A DNA stretch of 64,000 nucleotides, from the NCBI GenBank assembly GCA_963707015.1, contig CAVPOO010000006.1, forward strand, positions 95,741 through 159,740, written 5' to 3'. Origin of the DNA: CAVPOO01 sp963707015. Its GTDB lineage: Bacteria > Pseudomonadota > Gammaproteobacteria > Thiohalobacterales > Thiohalobacteraceae. The notes beneath the pieces were generated by a model, which saw nothing but the letters and a program-made list of their open reading frames with translations, did no database searches and was not told the origin of the DNA. Positions within the stretch are counted from its first letter, which is position 1. The number at the start of each line of letters is the position of its first letter. The position numbers and the translations under genes were made by a program. Of the stretch, positions 53,532-63,270 are shown piece after piece.

Positions 53532-53580
53532 TTCACCACGCGGAACCCACAGAATCCACGGAAGAAAACATACTGATGAG
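53532..53580 (+). repeat. Partial MITE-like core, fragment D
   Basis: CACGCGGAACCCACAGAATC then CACGGAAGAAAACA resembles the left core of copies A-C, and a second piece (ATGGCCACGGAACCGAATGG) is at 53313-53332. No inverse half is found, so this is probably debris of one or two further copies. Confidence 0.5.
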
Positions 53581-53689
53581 CACGAAAGTCAACCGACGCC
53601 AGCTGCTTTCGTACTGATCAGCGATAATACCATCAGAAACACAGCCTCACGAATTCACTCGCCGGAGGTTAGAATCGCAGGTTCAGGTA

Positions 53690-53812
<123 letters not shown>

Positions 53813-53822
53813 TTACCCCCCC

Positions 53823-54110
53823 CTACAACCCATATTGAATCAGCTTCTTCCGCAGCGTCGACCGGCTGATCCCGAGCATCTCCGCCGCGCGGGTCTGGTT
53901 GCCGGCTACCTCGTCCATGATGGTCTCCAGCATGCCCTGTTCGACCTGGGTCAGGACCATCTGATATATGCCATTCGGATCATGACCGTTAAGGTCCGCC
54001 AAATAGCGTTCCAGGCAATTCTGTACTGTCTGTTTGAGCGGTTCCCTGCGGCGCTCGCGTCTCCCTGAACTCCATTTGCCAACCATTATTGACTGCACAG
54101 GACAATTCAT
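53823..54110 (-). CDS. fis: DNA-binding protein Fis
   Basis: 95 residues, nucleoid protein and regulator. The C-terminal half (YQMVLTQVEQGMLETIMDEV, then AGNQTRAAEMLGISRSTLRK and KLIQYGL) matches Fis with its helix-turn-helix. The first 22 residues are basic (GKWSSGRRERRRE) and differ from E. coli. The ATG at 54110 has a G-rich ribosome site (GAGGGGGG) about eight bases upstream. It overlaps the dusB 3' end by 122 bases in another frame, more than the few bases usual for this pair. Confidence 0.93.
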   Translation of the reverse strand: MNCPVQSIMVGKWSSGRRERRREPLKQTVQNCLERYLADLNGHDPNGIYQMVLTQVEQGMLETIMDEVAGNQTRAAEMLGISRSTLRKKLIQYGL

Positions 54111-55089
54111 GCTGCCAAGCCCCCCTCGACAGGTGATCAAAAAATTGATTGGTTATATGTAACTGTTCCTCGACCGTTTCCACGCGATTGACCCGATCAC
54201 GAAACCCGGCGCCATCGCGCTGACCCTTGCTATACCACGATATATGCTTGCGTGCCACGCGAACCCCCGTAAATTCGCCGTAGAACGCATACAGATTCTG
54301 TAAGTGGCCGATCAGAATATCGCGGATTTCCCCGGCTGATGGCTCGGGCAGATGCTCGCCCGTGCTCAGGTAGTGGTTAATCTCCCGGAATATCCACGGC
54401 CTCCCCTGCGCAGCACGACCGATCATAATGGCATCCGCCCCCGTGTAGTCAAGGACCTTGCGGGCCCTTTCCGGTGTACGGATATCCCCATTGGCGATCA
54501 CCGGGATCGAGACGGACTGTTTGATCGCGCGAATGGTGTCATACTCGGCCTCGCCCGTGAAGTGACAGGCGCGCGTACGGCCGTGCACCGCCAGTGCCTG
54601 TATGCCGGCCTGCTCGGCAAGCCGCGCCACGCGCACACCGTTGCGGTGCGCCTTGTCCCAGCCGGTACGGATTTTGAGCGTAACCGGGACATCGACGGCG
54701 TTCACCACGGCATCCAGAATGCGGGCAACACGTTCTTCATCCTGTAACAACGCGGAACCGGCCATCACATTGCAAACCTTCTTGGCCGGGCAGCCCATGT
54801 TGATATCAATGATCTGGGCGCCCCGGTCTACGTTATGACGCGCGGCCTGCGCCATTAATTGCGGATCGGCGCCGGCAATCTGCACCGCTCTGGGTTCGAC
54901 CTCGCCCGCATGATCGGCGCGGCGCCGGGTCTTCTCGCTGCCCCAGAGCAGCGAGTTTGAGGACACCATCTCCGACACGGCAAGCCCAGCGCCCATACGT
55001 TTGCACAACTGGCGAAACGGGCGGTCTGTGACCCCAGCCATGGGCGCCAGAACGAGTCTGTTTCTCAACGGGTAAGGTCCAATGCGCAT
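53989..55089 (-). CDS. dusB: tRNA-dihydrouridine synthase B
   Basis: 366 residues. FMN barrel with LVLAPMAGVTDRPFRQLCKR, IDINMGCPAKKVCNVMAGSA (catalytic Cys), IRTGWDKAHRN, VHGRTRACHFTGEAEYD and NGDIRTPERARKVL. It reduces uridine in tRNA D-loops. Normal DusB is about 320-340 residues; the last 40 or so here (WQHELSCAVNNGWQMEFRET and on) extend into fis. Upstream of fis in the same direction as in other gammaproteobacteria. Confidence 0.95.
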   Translation of the reverse strand: MRIGPYPLRNRLVLAPMAGVTDRPFRQLCKRMGAGLAVSEMVSSNSLLWGSEKTRRRADHAGEVEPRAVQIAGADPQLMAQAARHNVDRGAQIIDINMGCPAKKVCNVMAGSALLQDEERVARILDAVVNAVDVPVTLKIRTGWDKAHRNGVRVARLAEQAGIQALAVHGRTRACHFTGEAEYDTIRAIKQSVSIPVIANGDIRTPERARKVLDYTGADAIMIGRAAQGRPWIFREINHYLSTGEHLPEPSAGEIRDILIGHLQNLYAFYGEFTGVRVARKHISWYSKGQRDGAGFRDRVNRVETVEEQLHITNQFFDHLSRGAWQHELSCAVNNGWQMEFRETRAPQGTAQTDSTELPGTLFGGP

Positions 55090-55169
55090 GCGGCTGTCCG
55101 GTCAACGGGACCGCAGATAATACTCGTTCGAACGGCGCGGATAAAGTATTCTCACAAGGCACGGAACGC

Positions 55170-56252
55170 TCAAAGAAAATCGAACTGATAGGACACCACC
55201 TCGATATCCGGGCGCACCAATTCGAGCTCTGCGGTCACAGGAACATCGGGGTCCATGCCAGCCTCGATATCGATATTTTCGGGGAGGTACTCAGACGGCC
55301 TGAAGCGCCGTCCCGCCACCAGCCCGCCGGACAGGTCCGCGAGCCGGAGCTCGAGTATCGGGTAGGGCTGCACGAAAGGCGCCTTGTTGACCAGCGTGGT
55401 GTGTACCAGCAGCGCATCCTTGCCCTGCGGATGCGGACGCACCACGCGTTCGAGTACCTGGATATCGGCGAGATCACGTGTGGGCGGCAGCTCACAACCG
55501 AAGACATTGCAGAAGCTCACCATCCAGGGTGCCAGCTCAGGGTCAGTCGCCAGGGTCTCCCGCGAGGCATAGATGCCCTGGGTCACGAGTCCCAGGGCCA
55601 GCAGCAGCACCGCGGCCCAGCCGGCAACCCGTCGCGCCGACCACGATTCCGGTTCCGCAACGGGGTGAAGGATCAGATCCGGAGGAATCTCGAAACGCGG
55701 CAGCTCCGGAGGCTCACTGTCAGGCAAGGGTTGATCGGTGCCTGAGTCTGATGTGTCTGAGACCTCTGCAACCGGCTCCACATCGGCCGTGTCGTGGCTT
55801 GCCTGCTCTGGCTCGTCGTCCTCGGCCTGTGCGACCGCAACGGCCGCCTGCGGTTCCGGCGACGGCGGAGCGGCGATCACGCCCTCTTCTTCTGCAGGTT
55901 CCGGAACCGCCTCGGCCTGAGTCTGGGCACTGGTGGGAACATCGGCGGCAATCAGATCCTCGTCCCCTGCAGCTTCCGGAACCACTTCGGCTCGACGCTG
56001 GGCGTTGGTGGGAACATCGGCAGCGCGCTGGGCATCCGGCTCCGGGCGGGCCTTGCCTGCGGCAGCCCTGGCAGCCGGCCCGGCCTTCAGCGGTGCCAAC
56101 TTGGCGAGCGCACGGTCCGGATCGTCGTACAGATAGTCGAGGGACTGAAAAATCTCACCGCAGTCGCCACAGCGCACCTGCCCGCGGGCGGCAGTCAACT
56201 GCGAGGCATGGAGATGAAAGACGGTGTGACAGGACGGGCAGCGGGTGTACAT
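55170..56252 (-). CDS. Zinc-ribbon and DUF3426 membrane protein
   Basis: 360 residues. An N-terminal MJ0042-type zinc ribbon (TRCPSCHTVFHL and VRCGDCGEIFQ, four Cys), a long acidic Ala/Pro/Glu linker (about 55-205), one membrane helix (about 212-232), and a C-terminal DUF3426 domain (FCNVFGCELPPTRDLADIQV). This family is regularly found between prmA and dusB, as here. Function unknown; the topology puts the ribbon in the cytosol and DUF3426 in the periplasm. Confidence 0.88.
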   Translation of the reverse strand: MYTRCPSCHTVFHLHASQLTAARGQVRCGDCGEIFQSLDYLYDDPDRALAKLAPLKAGPAARAAAGKARPEPDAQRAADVPTNAQRRAEVVPEAAGDEDLIAADVPTSAQTQAEAVPEPAEEEGVIAAPPSPEPQAAVAVAQAEDDEPEQASHDTADVEPVAEVSDTSDSGTDQPLPDSEPPELPRFEIPPDLILHPVAEPESWSARRVAGWAAVLLLALGLVTQGIYASRETLATDPELAPWMVSFCNVFGCELPPTRDLADIQVLERVVRPHPQGKDALLVHTTLVNKAPFVQPYPILELRLADLSGGLVAGRRFRPSEYLPENIDIEAGMDPDVPVTAELELVRPDIEVVSYQFDFL

Positions 56253-56261
56253 ATGGGAAAG

Positions 56262-57506
<1,245 letters not shown>

Positions 57507-57526
57507 CGGGAGGGAAACTTAACAAA

Positions 57527-57903
<377 letters not shown>

Positions 57904-57905
57904 CC

Positions 57906-59246
57906 TCACATCCCCAGCTTCTTCTCCAGATAATGAATATCCGATCCGCCTGCCCGAAAGGCCGCGTCGGTGATAATGTCCCGCTGCAGGGGGATGTTGG
58001 TCTTGATGCCGTCGATGATGATCTCGGACAGGGCCCCGCACATGCGCGCCAGCGCCTCCCTGCGCGTCTCGCCGTGGGCGATCAGTTTGCCGATCATCGA
58101 GTCATAGTTGGGCGGCACCAGGTAGCCGTTGTAGATGTGCGAGTCCACGCGGATCCCCGGCCCGCCCGGCGCATGGTACTGGGTGATCGTGCCCGGCGAG
58201 GGCATGAAGCTTTTCGGGTCCTCGGCATTGATGCGGCATTCGATCGCGTGGCCGCGCAGCTTGATGTCGCCCTGCGTATACGACAGGCCCTCACCCGCGG
58301 CGATGCGTATCTGCTCCTTCACGATGTCGACCCCGGTCACCATCTCGGTTACAGGGTGCTCGACCTGCACGCGGGTATTCATCTCGATGAAGTAGAACTC
58401 ATCATCCTGGTACAGGAACTCGAAGGTCCCCGCGCCCCGGTAGCCGATGCGGGCACAGGCCTCGGCACAGCGCTCGCCCATCTCGCGGCGTTGTTTTTCG
58501 GTGATACCTGGCGCCGGCGCCTCTTCGACCACCTTCTGGTGGCGGCGCTGCATCGAACAGTCGCGCTCACCCAGATGGATTGCATGACCCTCGCCATCAG
58601 CCAGCACCTGGAATTCCACATGGCGCGGTCTCTCCAGAAACTTTTCCATGTACACGGTGCCGTTACCGAAGGCCGCCTGCGCCTCGGCCTGGGTCAGGGA
58701 GATGGCGTTGAGCAACGCCGCCTCGGCGTGTACCACGCGCATGCCCCGACCGCCGCCGCCGCCAGCCGCCTTGATGATGATGGGATAGCCGATATCCCGG
58801 GCCAGCTTCATATTGGTGTCCGGGTCACTGCCCAGCGGCCCGTCCGATCCCGGCACACAGGGCACCCCCGTCTCCTGCATGGCGCGGATCGCCGCCACCT
58901 TGTCACCCATCGTGCGAATGGTCTCGGCCCGTGGCCCGATGAACACGAAACCGGAGAGCTCCACCTGCTCGGCAAAATCGGCATTCTCGGAGAGAAAGCC
59001 ATAGCCCGGATGAATCGCCTGGGCATCCGTCACCTCCGCCGCACTGATGATGGCCGGGATGTTGAGGTAACTGTAGGGCGACGGGGCGGGACCGATGCAC
59101 ACCGACTCATCGGCCAGCGCCACATGCTTCAAGGCGCGGTCCACCTCAGAATGCACCGCGACCGTCTTGATCTCCATCTCGCGGCAGGCGCGCAGGATAC
59201 GCAGGGCAATCTCACCACGATTAGCAATAACAACTTTGTCGAGCAT
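57906..59246 (-). CDS. accC: Acetyl-CoA carboxylase, biotin carboxylase subunit
   Basis: 446 residues. N-terminal MLDKVVIANRGEIALRILRA, AIHPGYGFLSENADFAE, the Gly-rich ATP loop AAGGGGGRGMRVVH, FQVLADGEGHAIHLGERDCS, MNTRVQVEHPVTEMVTGVD and a terminal LEKKLGM match E. coli AccC closely. It carboxylates biotin on AccB, first half of malonyl-CoA synthesis. Normally it follows accB directly; here a Uma2-family gene lies between. A short hairpin (GGCGGGC-ATT-GCCCGCC, 59261-59277) lies just upstream of its start. No repeat tail. Confidence 0.97.
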   Translation of the reverse strand: MLDKVVIANRGEIALRILRACREMEIKTVAVHSEVDRALKHVALADESVCIGPAPSPYSYLNIPAIISAAEVTDAQAIHPGYGFLSENADFAEQVELSGFVFIGPRAETIRTMGDKVAAIRAMQETGVPCVPGSDGPLGSDPDTNMKLARDIGYPIIIKAAGGGGGRGMRVVHAEAALLNAISLTQAEAQAAFGNGTVYMEKFLERPRHVEFQVLADGEGHAIHLGERDCSMQRRHQKVVEEAPAPGITEKQRREMGERCAEACARIGYRGAGTFEFLYQDDEFYFIEMNTRVQVEHPVTEMVTGVDIVKEQIRIAAGEGLSYTQGDIKLRGHAIECRINAEDPKSFMPSPGTITQYHAPGGPGIRVDSHIYNGYLVPPNYDSMIGKLIAHGETRREALARMCGALSEIIIDGIKTNIPLQRDIITDAAFRAGGSDIHYLEKKLGM

Positions 59247-59304
59247 AGATTTATTTCAGCGGCGGGCATTGCCCGCCATCAAGGGTGCGCCGCGCGCGCA
59301 CTGA

Positions 59305-59892
59305 TCACGGAACCGCCCAAGTCAGTGCCATTCCGGTCAGATCCACCTTGACCTCCGGCAATGCGTGCAAGGCCAGAACCCCCAGCCGATCCTCGCTGCT
59401 CTCTTCCCTGTATTCCCCGTCGACCGGTCTTGCAAAGCGCGAAAATGCTCCCGTTTCCACATCGATCAACCAGACCTCGGGTATTCCGTGACGGCCATAC
59501 AGAGGAATCTTTACTGTGCGATCATACTTCAGTGAGGTATCCGCGACCTCGACGATCAGCAGAACATCTTCAGCACGCGGATGGCCAGAGGCATAGAAAT
59601 CATCGCGGGGCATCAGCAAGGCAATATCAGGTTCAGGCTCTGTGTGGTCATCCAGAATGACCGGGTTCTGCGCGGAAACAATCGCCGACTCTTCCACGGC
59701 CCGATCCAGAATCCGCACCAGCCGGTTCACAGCGGCACTATGCCGACTTCCTATCGGCGACATATCAATGATCTCTCCCTCGATCAACTCCACCCGCGCA
59801 TCCCGCGCGAGAATGCCCACCTCACCCATGCGATGGTAATCAGTTACCGTCAGGCGATGCTTCCTGGGCATGTCTTGAACACTTACCGCCAT
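59305..59892 (-). CDS. Uma2-family (DUF820) putative endonuclease
   Basis: 195 residues. Family marks: LTVTDYHRMGEVGILARDAR with RVELIEGEIIDMSPIGSRHS, NPVILDDHTEPEPDIALLMP and the LLIVEVADTSLKYDRTVKIP motif containing the PD-(D/E)xK-like E-x-D and EVA residues. These proteins are widespread in cyanobacteria and scattered elsewhere, presumed nucleases of unknown use. It starts 13 bases after accB copy 1 and ends 58 bases before accC, so it sits within the acc operon. This position is unusual and suggests insertion. Confidence 0.9.
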   Translation of the reverse strand: MAVSVQDMPRKHRLTVTDYHRMGEVGILARDARVELIEGEIIDMSPIGSRHSAAVNRLVRILDRAVEESAIVSAQNPVILDDHTEPEPDIALLMPRDDFYASGHPRAEDVLLIVEVADTSLKYDRTVKIPLYGRHGIPEVWLIDVETGAFSRFARPVDGEYREESSEDRLGVLALHALPEVKVDLTGMALTWAVP

Positions 59893-59905
59893 GATGCCAT
59901 GGCCC

Positions 59906-60370
59906 CTACTCGATGACGAAAAGCGGCTGCCCGAACTCCACCGGCTGGCCGTTCTCCACCAGCATCGCGACGATGGTACCGGCCTTGTCCGCCTCGATCT
60001 GGTTCAGCATCTTCATCGCCTCGATGATACACAAGGTGTCACCCACATTGACCCGCTGCCCGACCTCGACAAAGGGTTTGGCTCCGGGTGACTGGGCCTC
60101 ATAGAAGGTGCCCACCATCGGCGACTTCACCCGGTGCCCGGCCGGGATCGATTCGCCCGCCTCCTTCTCCGGCACCGCCACGGCCGGCTGCGACTCCCCG
60201 CCGGCTACGCCGCCCATCATCGGCATGGCCACAGGCGCCTGCATCACCGCCGGCGCCGCCTGCGAATAGCGGCTGATCTTCACCGACTCCTCGCCCTCGT
60301 GGATCTCGATCTCGGCGATGCCCGATTCTTCCAGCAATTCGATGAGTTTTTTTACCTTACGGATGTCCAT
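59906..60370 (-). CDS. accB: Biotin carboxyl carrier protein, copy 1
   Basis: 154 residues. N-terminal MDIRKVKKLIELLEESGIAE, an Ala/Pro-rich linker, then the biotinyl domain with the biotin site EAMKM (LCIIEAMKMLNQIEADKAGT). The ATG at 60370 gives the standard start; a frame to 60409 is not conserved. It differs from copy 2 at only a few residues: VKSPMVG versus VTSPMVG, and a linker with MPMMGG versus MPMMMGG. Copy 1 is the one next to Uma2 and accC. Confidence 0.96.
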   Translation of the reverse strand: MDIRKVKKLIELLEESGIAEIEIHEGEESVKISRYSQAAPAVMQAPVAMPMMGGVAGGESQPAVAVPEKEAGESIPAGHRVKSPMVGTFYEAQSPGAKPFVEVGQRVNVGDTLCIIEAMKMLNQIEADKAGTIVAMLVENGQPVEFGQPLFVIE

Positions 60371-60434
60371 AATCGTCGATCTCGTCTCCGCAGGGTGCGC
60401 AGCGCGCACCGCTCAAGAGTGAACACGTCCCGGG

Positions 60435-60887
60435 CTAAGCAGCACCCTGATTCTCCAGATGGTCCATGGCGGCCCGCAGCGCCAGCTCGTAGCCGATCGG
60501 CCCCAGCCCGCTGATCACGCCCTGCGCGATATCGGAAAAATAGGATTTTCGCCGAAACGCCTCGCGCGCGTGGATATTGGACAGGTGAATCTCGATAAAG
60601 GGAATCTTCACGGCCAGTAACGCATCCCGCAGGGCAATGCTGGTATGGGTGAAGGCCGCCGGGTTGAAGAGGATAAAGCTGATGCCGTCCGCTGACGCCG
60701 CGTGGATCCGCTCGATCAGCGCGTCCTCGGCGTTACTCTGCCACATCACCACCTCATAGCCGTGCCCTTTCGCCAGGGCCTGCAAGCCCTGCTCAATCGT
60801 GTCCAGACTGCCACGTCCATAGTGCTCAGGCTCCCGGGTACCGAGGAGATTCAGGTTGGGGCCATTCAGGATCAGGATCTTGGGCAT
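60435..60887 (-). CDS. aroQ: 3-dehydroquinate dehydratase type II, copy 1
   Basis: 150 residues. LILNGPNLNLLGTREPEHYG (with the catalytic Tyr), FNPAAFTHTSIALRDAL, IEIHLSNIHAREAFRRKSYF and the final GYELALRAAMDHLENQ are the AroQ signatures. It forms dodecamers and makes dehydroshikimate in the shikimate pathway. Upstream of accB copy 1 as in other gammaproteobacteria. It is nearly identical to copy 2: AASADG versus AAAADG and MDHLEN versus MDQLEN. Confidence 0.96.
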   Translation of the reverse strand: MPKILILNGPNLNLLGTREPEHYGRGSLDTIEQGLQALAKGHGYEVVMWQSNAEDALIERIHAASADGISFILFNPAAFTHTSIALRDALLAVKIPFIEIHLSNIHAREAFRRKSYFSDIAQGVISGLGPIGYELALRAAMDHLENQGAA

Positions 60888-61024
60888 TTAGGCGTCAATC
60901 GGTACGGATGGAAACCTGTTATACGCAACTCGCGCTTTTATCACAGATCCGACGCGGATTTGCGGCGTATAGTAACAACGCAGGCAGGATCTTGTCCGCT
61001 GTGCTGACCTGTATTCCGTGGCCC

Positions 61025-61492
61025 CTACTCGATGACGAAAAGCGGCTGCCCGAACTCCACCGGCTGGCCGTTCTCCACAAGCATCGCGACGATGGTACCG
61101 GCCTGGTCCGCCTCGATCTGGTTCAACATCTTCATCGCCTCGATGATACACAAGGTGTCACCCACATTGACCCGCTGCCCGACTTCGACGAAGGGTTTGG
61201 CGCCGGGTGACTGGGCTTCATAGAAGGTACCCACCATCGGCGACGTCACCCGGTGCCCGGCCGGAATCGATTCGCCCGCCGCCTTCTCAGGCGCCGCCAC
61301 GGCCGCCTGGGACTCGCCGCCGGCTACGCCGCCCATCATCATCGGCATGGCCACCGGCGCCTGCATCACCGCCGGCGCGGCCTGCGAATAGCGGCTGATC
61401 TTCACCGACTCCTCGCCCTCGTGGATCTCGATCTCGGCGATGCCCGATTCTTCCAGCAATTCGATGAGTTTTTTTACCTTACGGATGTCCAT
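61025..61492 (-). CDS. accB: Biotin carboxyl carrier protein, copy 2
   Basis: 155 residues, intact, with the same biotin site (EAMKM) and N-terminus as copy 1. Differences from copy 1 are one extra Met in MPMMMGG, QAAVAAPEKAAG in place of QPAVAVPEKEAG, VTSPMVG for VKSPMVG, and EADQAGT for EADKAGT. Both copies look functional. It is followed by the promoter region of aroQ copy 1, and is not next to accC. Confidence 0.96.
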   Translation of the reverse strand: MDIRKVKKLIELLEESGIAEIEIHEGEESVKISRYSQAAPAVMQAPVAMPMMMGGVAGGESQAAVAAPEKAAGESIPAGHRVTSPMVGTFYEAQSPGAKPFVEVGQRVNVGDTLCIIEAMKMLNQIEADQAGTIVAMLVENGQPVEFGQPLFVIE

Positions 61493-61557
61493 AATCGTCG
61501 ATCTCGTCTCCGCAGGGTGCGCAGCGCGCACCGCTCAAGAGTGAACACGTTCCCGGG

Positions 61558-62010
61558 CTAGGCAGCACCCTGATTCTCCAGCTGGTCCATGGCGGCCCGC
61601 AGCGCCAGCTCGTAGCCGATCGGCCCCAGCCCGCTGATCACGCCCTGCGCGATATCGGAAAAATAGGATTTTCGCCGAAACGCCTCGCGCGCGTGGATAT
61701 TGGACAGGTGAATCTCGATAAAGGGAATCTTCACGGCCAGTAACGCATCGCGCAGGGCAATGCTGGTATGGGTGAAGGCCGCCGGGTTGAAGAGGATAAA
61801 GCTGATGCCGTCCGCTGCCGCCGCGTGGATCCGCTCGATCAGCGCGTCCTCGGCATTACTCTGCCACATCACGACCTCATAGCCGTGCCCTTTCGCCAGG
61901 GCCTGCAAGCCCTGCTCAATCGTGTCCAGACTGCCACGTCCATAGTGCTCAGGCTCCCGGGTACCGAGGAGATTCAGGTTGGGGCCATTCAGGATCAGGA
62001 TCTTGGGCAT
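61558..62010 (-). CDS. aroQ: 3-dehydroquinate dehydratase type II, copy 2
   Basis: 150 residues, intact, two amino-acid differences from copy 1 and the same catalytic motifs. First gene of the minus-strand block aroQ-accB-aroQ-accB-Uma2-accC. The leader (62011-62103) is repeated in front of copy 1, including a TAGTAACAACG end, so both copies may have the same promoter. Confidence 0.96.
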   Translation of the reverse strand: MPKILILNGPNLNLLGTREPEHYGRGSLDTIEQGLQALAKGHGYEVVMWQSNAEDALIERIHAAAADGISFILFNPAAFTHTSIALRDALLAVKIPFIEIHLSNIHAREAFRRKSYFSDIAQGVISGLGPIGYELALRAAMDQLENQGAA

Positions 62011-62385
62011 TTAGGCGTCAATCGGTACGGATGGAAACCTGTTATACGCAACTCGCGCTTTTATCACAGATCCGACGCGGATTTGCGGCGTATAGTAACA
62101 ACGGAGCCACGATCTTGTCCAGTTCAACAATTATCGAACCATTTTCTCCGTAGTTCACGAATGTTGGTTCGACGGGGGCGTCGTTGGATCTTGCTGAGGG
62201 TCAGATTTCACGGTCTGACGTAAACTGAAACCAGCCCTGCCCTTCCCCCCGAGGGCAGGGGATCAATTCTTCGTCCGCCATCGGCTCCCACTTTCACGGG
62301 GCGATAATACGAACTAATGCATTAACCAACCATGTTGGAATGTCAGACCTGACCCAATATTCACCAAATCAAACTTCTTCACGAG

Positions 62386-62610
62386 CTACTTTTTCAGGAA
62401 ATCTTGTGTTGAAATTCCGGCCTGCTTGAGGATGGCTCTTAATGTCCCTTCCGGTAGATCGCCCGGATGGTTGGGGATCGTGGTGTAGCAGTTTGTCTCA
62501 GGATTGAACCAGATTTCGTGGCTGCCGGCGGCTTGGCGGTCAAACTCGAAACCGAAACTCTTCAGCCGCTTGACGATCTCCCGATAACGAAAGCCGGCGA
62601 GCCGGCCCAT
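62386..62610 (-). CDS. hicA: HicA-type mRNA interferase toxin
   Basis: 74 residues with the HicA fold: YREIVKRLKSFGFEFDRQAA, the catalytic His in GSHEIWFNPET, and IPNHPGDLPEGTLRAILKQA. HicA cleaves mRNA when not bound by HicB. The start codon shares one base with the hicB stop (TGATG), so the pair is translationally coupled, with antitoxin first, which is the less common gene order for hicAB. The 282-bp gap 62104-62385 beyond it carries a CCCTGCCC / GGGCAGGG hairpin and TGTCAGACCTGACCC, a RAYT-associated motif. Confidence 0.9.
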   Translation of the reverse strand: MGRLAGFRYREIVKRLKSFGFEFDRQAAGSHEIWFNPETNCYTTIPNHPGDLPEGTLRAILKQAGISTQDFLKK

Positions 62611-62843
62611 CAGCCGCTCACGACCAAGGGGTAGTCGAAGGAATCGCCTGCTTCGGGCAACGTTGCTGGCTGTCCTTGCCGCCCAGCCTGGGCTTCCAGC
62701 AGCTTTTTGGCAACATCGCGGGCAATCTCCAGGGTCTCGGTGACAGTACGCCCTTGAGCGACCAATCCCGGAATCTCGTCGGAGGTAGCCAGATAAACCC
62801 CTTCCGGCAGTTTCTCGATATGTAGATTAACAATCTGCTCCAT
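62610..62843 (-). CDS. hicB: HicB-type antitoxin
   Basis: 77 residues: partial RNase H-like fold (LPEGVYLATSDEIPGLVAQG, TVTETLEIARDVAKKLLEAQ), lacking a visible C-terminal DNA-binding domain, so autoregulation may need another element. It neutralises HicA. ATG at 62843 has GGAG nine bases upstream. Precedes hicA by a one-base overlap. Confidence 0.87.
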   Translation of the reverse strand: MEQIVNLHIEKLPEGVYLATSDEIPGLVAQGRTVTETLEIARDVAKKLLEAQAGRQGQPATLPEAGDSFDYPLVVSG

Positions 62844-62929
62844 AGGATAAATCTCCAAATTATACGAAATCATTCCATCACCACGACTTGTTATTGATGA
62901 TCATGCCTTCGATTCATTTCTTTGACAAT

Positions 62930-63078
62930 ATGACAATATTCAGAAGCGTGCTCAAAGTCATCGCACGACTCACCCCCATGTCGTGCGGCCCAAATAACGC
63001 GCCGATGCTCATCATCCCTTTTATGGAAGCGACGTGATACAACGCCGCGGCAAACTCCAGTCTCAAGGGTTCTGCCAT
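62930..63078 (-). pseudogene. Remnant of a REP-associated tyrosine transposase (RAYT)
   Basis: MAEPLRLEFAAALYHVAS at the start of this stretch matches the RAYT / IS200-like transposase N-terminus (M-A-x-P-L-R-x-E-F-x-x-A-L-Y-H-V). After about 20 residues the frame loses similarity and the remaining 300 or so bases of a transposase are absent. Only a 5' fragment remains, between hicB and a terminator. Confidence 0.6.
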
Positions 63079-63132
63079 GCGAATGAAGCCTAGCCAGTAT
63101 GATGGAACGTCAGAGCTGCCCCCGGTTAAGTC

Positions 63133-63162
63133 AAAAAAAACCCGCATCAATTGATGCGGGTC
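63133..63162 (-). terminator. Intrinsic terminator of the large repeat-domain gene
   Basis: A perfect 10-bp inverted repeat (CCCGCATCAA and TTGATGCGGG, 63141-63160) is preceded on the plus strand by eight A, so on the minus strand it is followed by a T-run. It lies downstream of the stop at 63271. Another GC-rich hairpin (ACGGCCGCC / GGCGGCCGT, 63189-63212) lies between. Confidence 0.8.
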
Positions 63163-63270
63163 TTCTACCCTTTTCTCAGCAACCTTCCACGGCCGCCTCG
63201 ATTGGCGGCCGTTTCGGGCATGAGAGTCAGTCTGCTCTACATCTTGGTCTTATGTTACCTGACTGTGACT

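Larger units (their letters stand above)
59900..60997. repeat. Tandem duplication, copy 1 (aroQ-accB unit)
   Basis: About 1.1 kb nearly identical to 61019-62120. It carries accB copy 1, aroQ copy 1 and about 90 bases of leader. Left boundary is TGGCCCCTACTCG just past the accB stop; right boundary fades near ATCTTGTCC. Confidence 0.92.
61019..62120. repeat. Tandem duplication, copy 2 (aroQ-accB unit)
   Basis: Direct repeat of 59900-60997, the two separated by about 21 bases. The offset is 1119 bases at the accB stop and 1123 at the aroQ start; the difference comes from one extra codon in accB and one base in the accB-aroQ linker. Its left flank reads TATTCCGTGGCCCC, like the core end of the MITE family. 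Confidence 0.92.

Noticed and set aside
60888..61151. Minus-strand frame between the duplicated units
   Set aside because: It overlaps the aroQ copy 1 leader and accB copy 2 end in another frame and has no similarity; it is a shadow.
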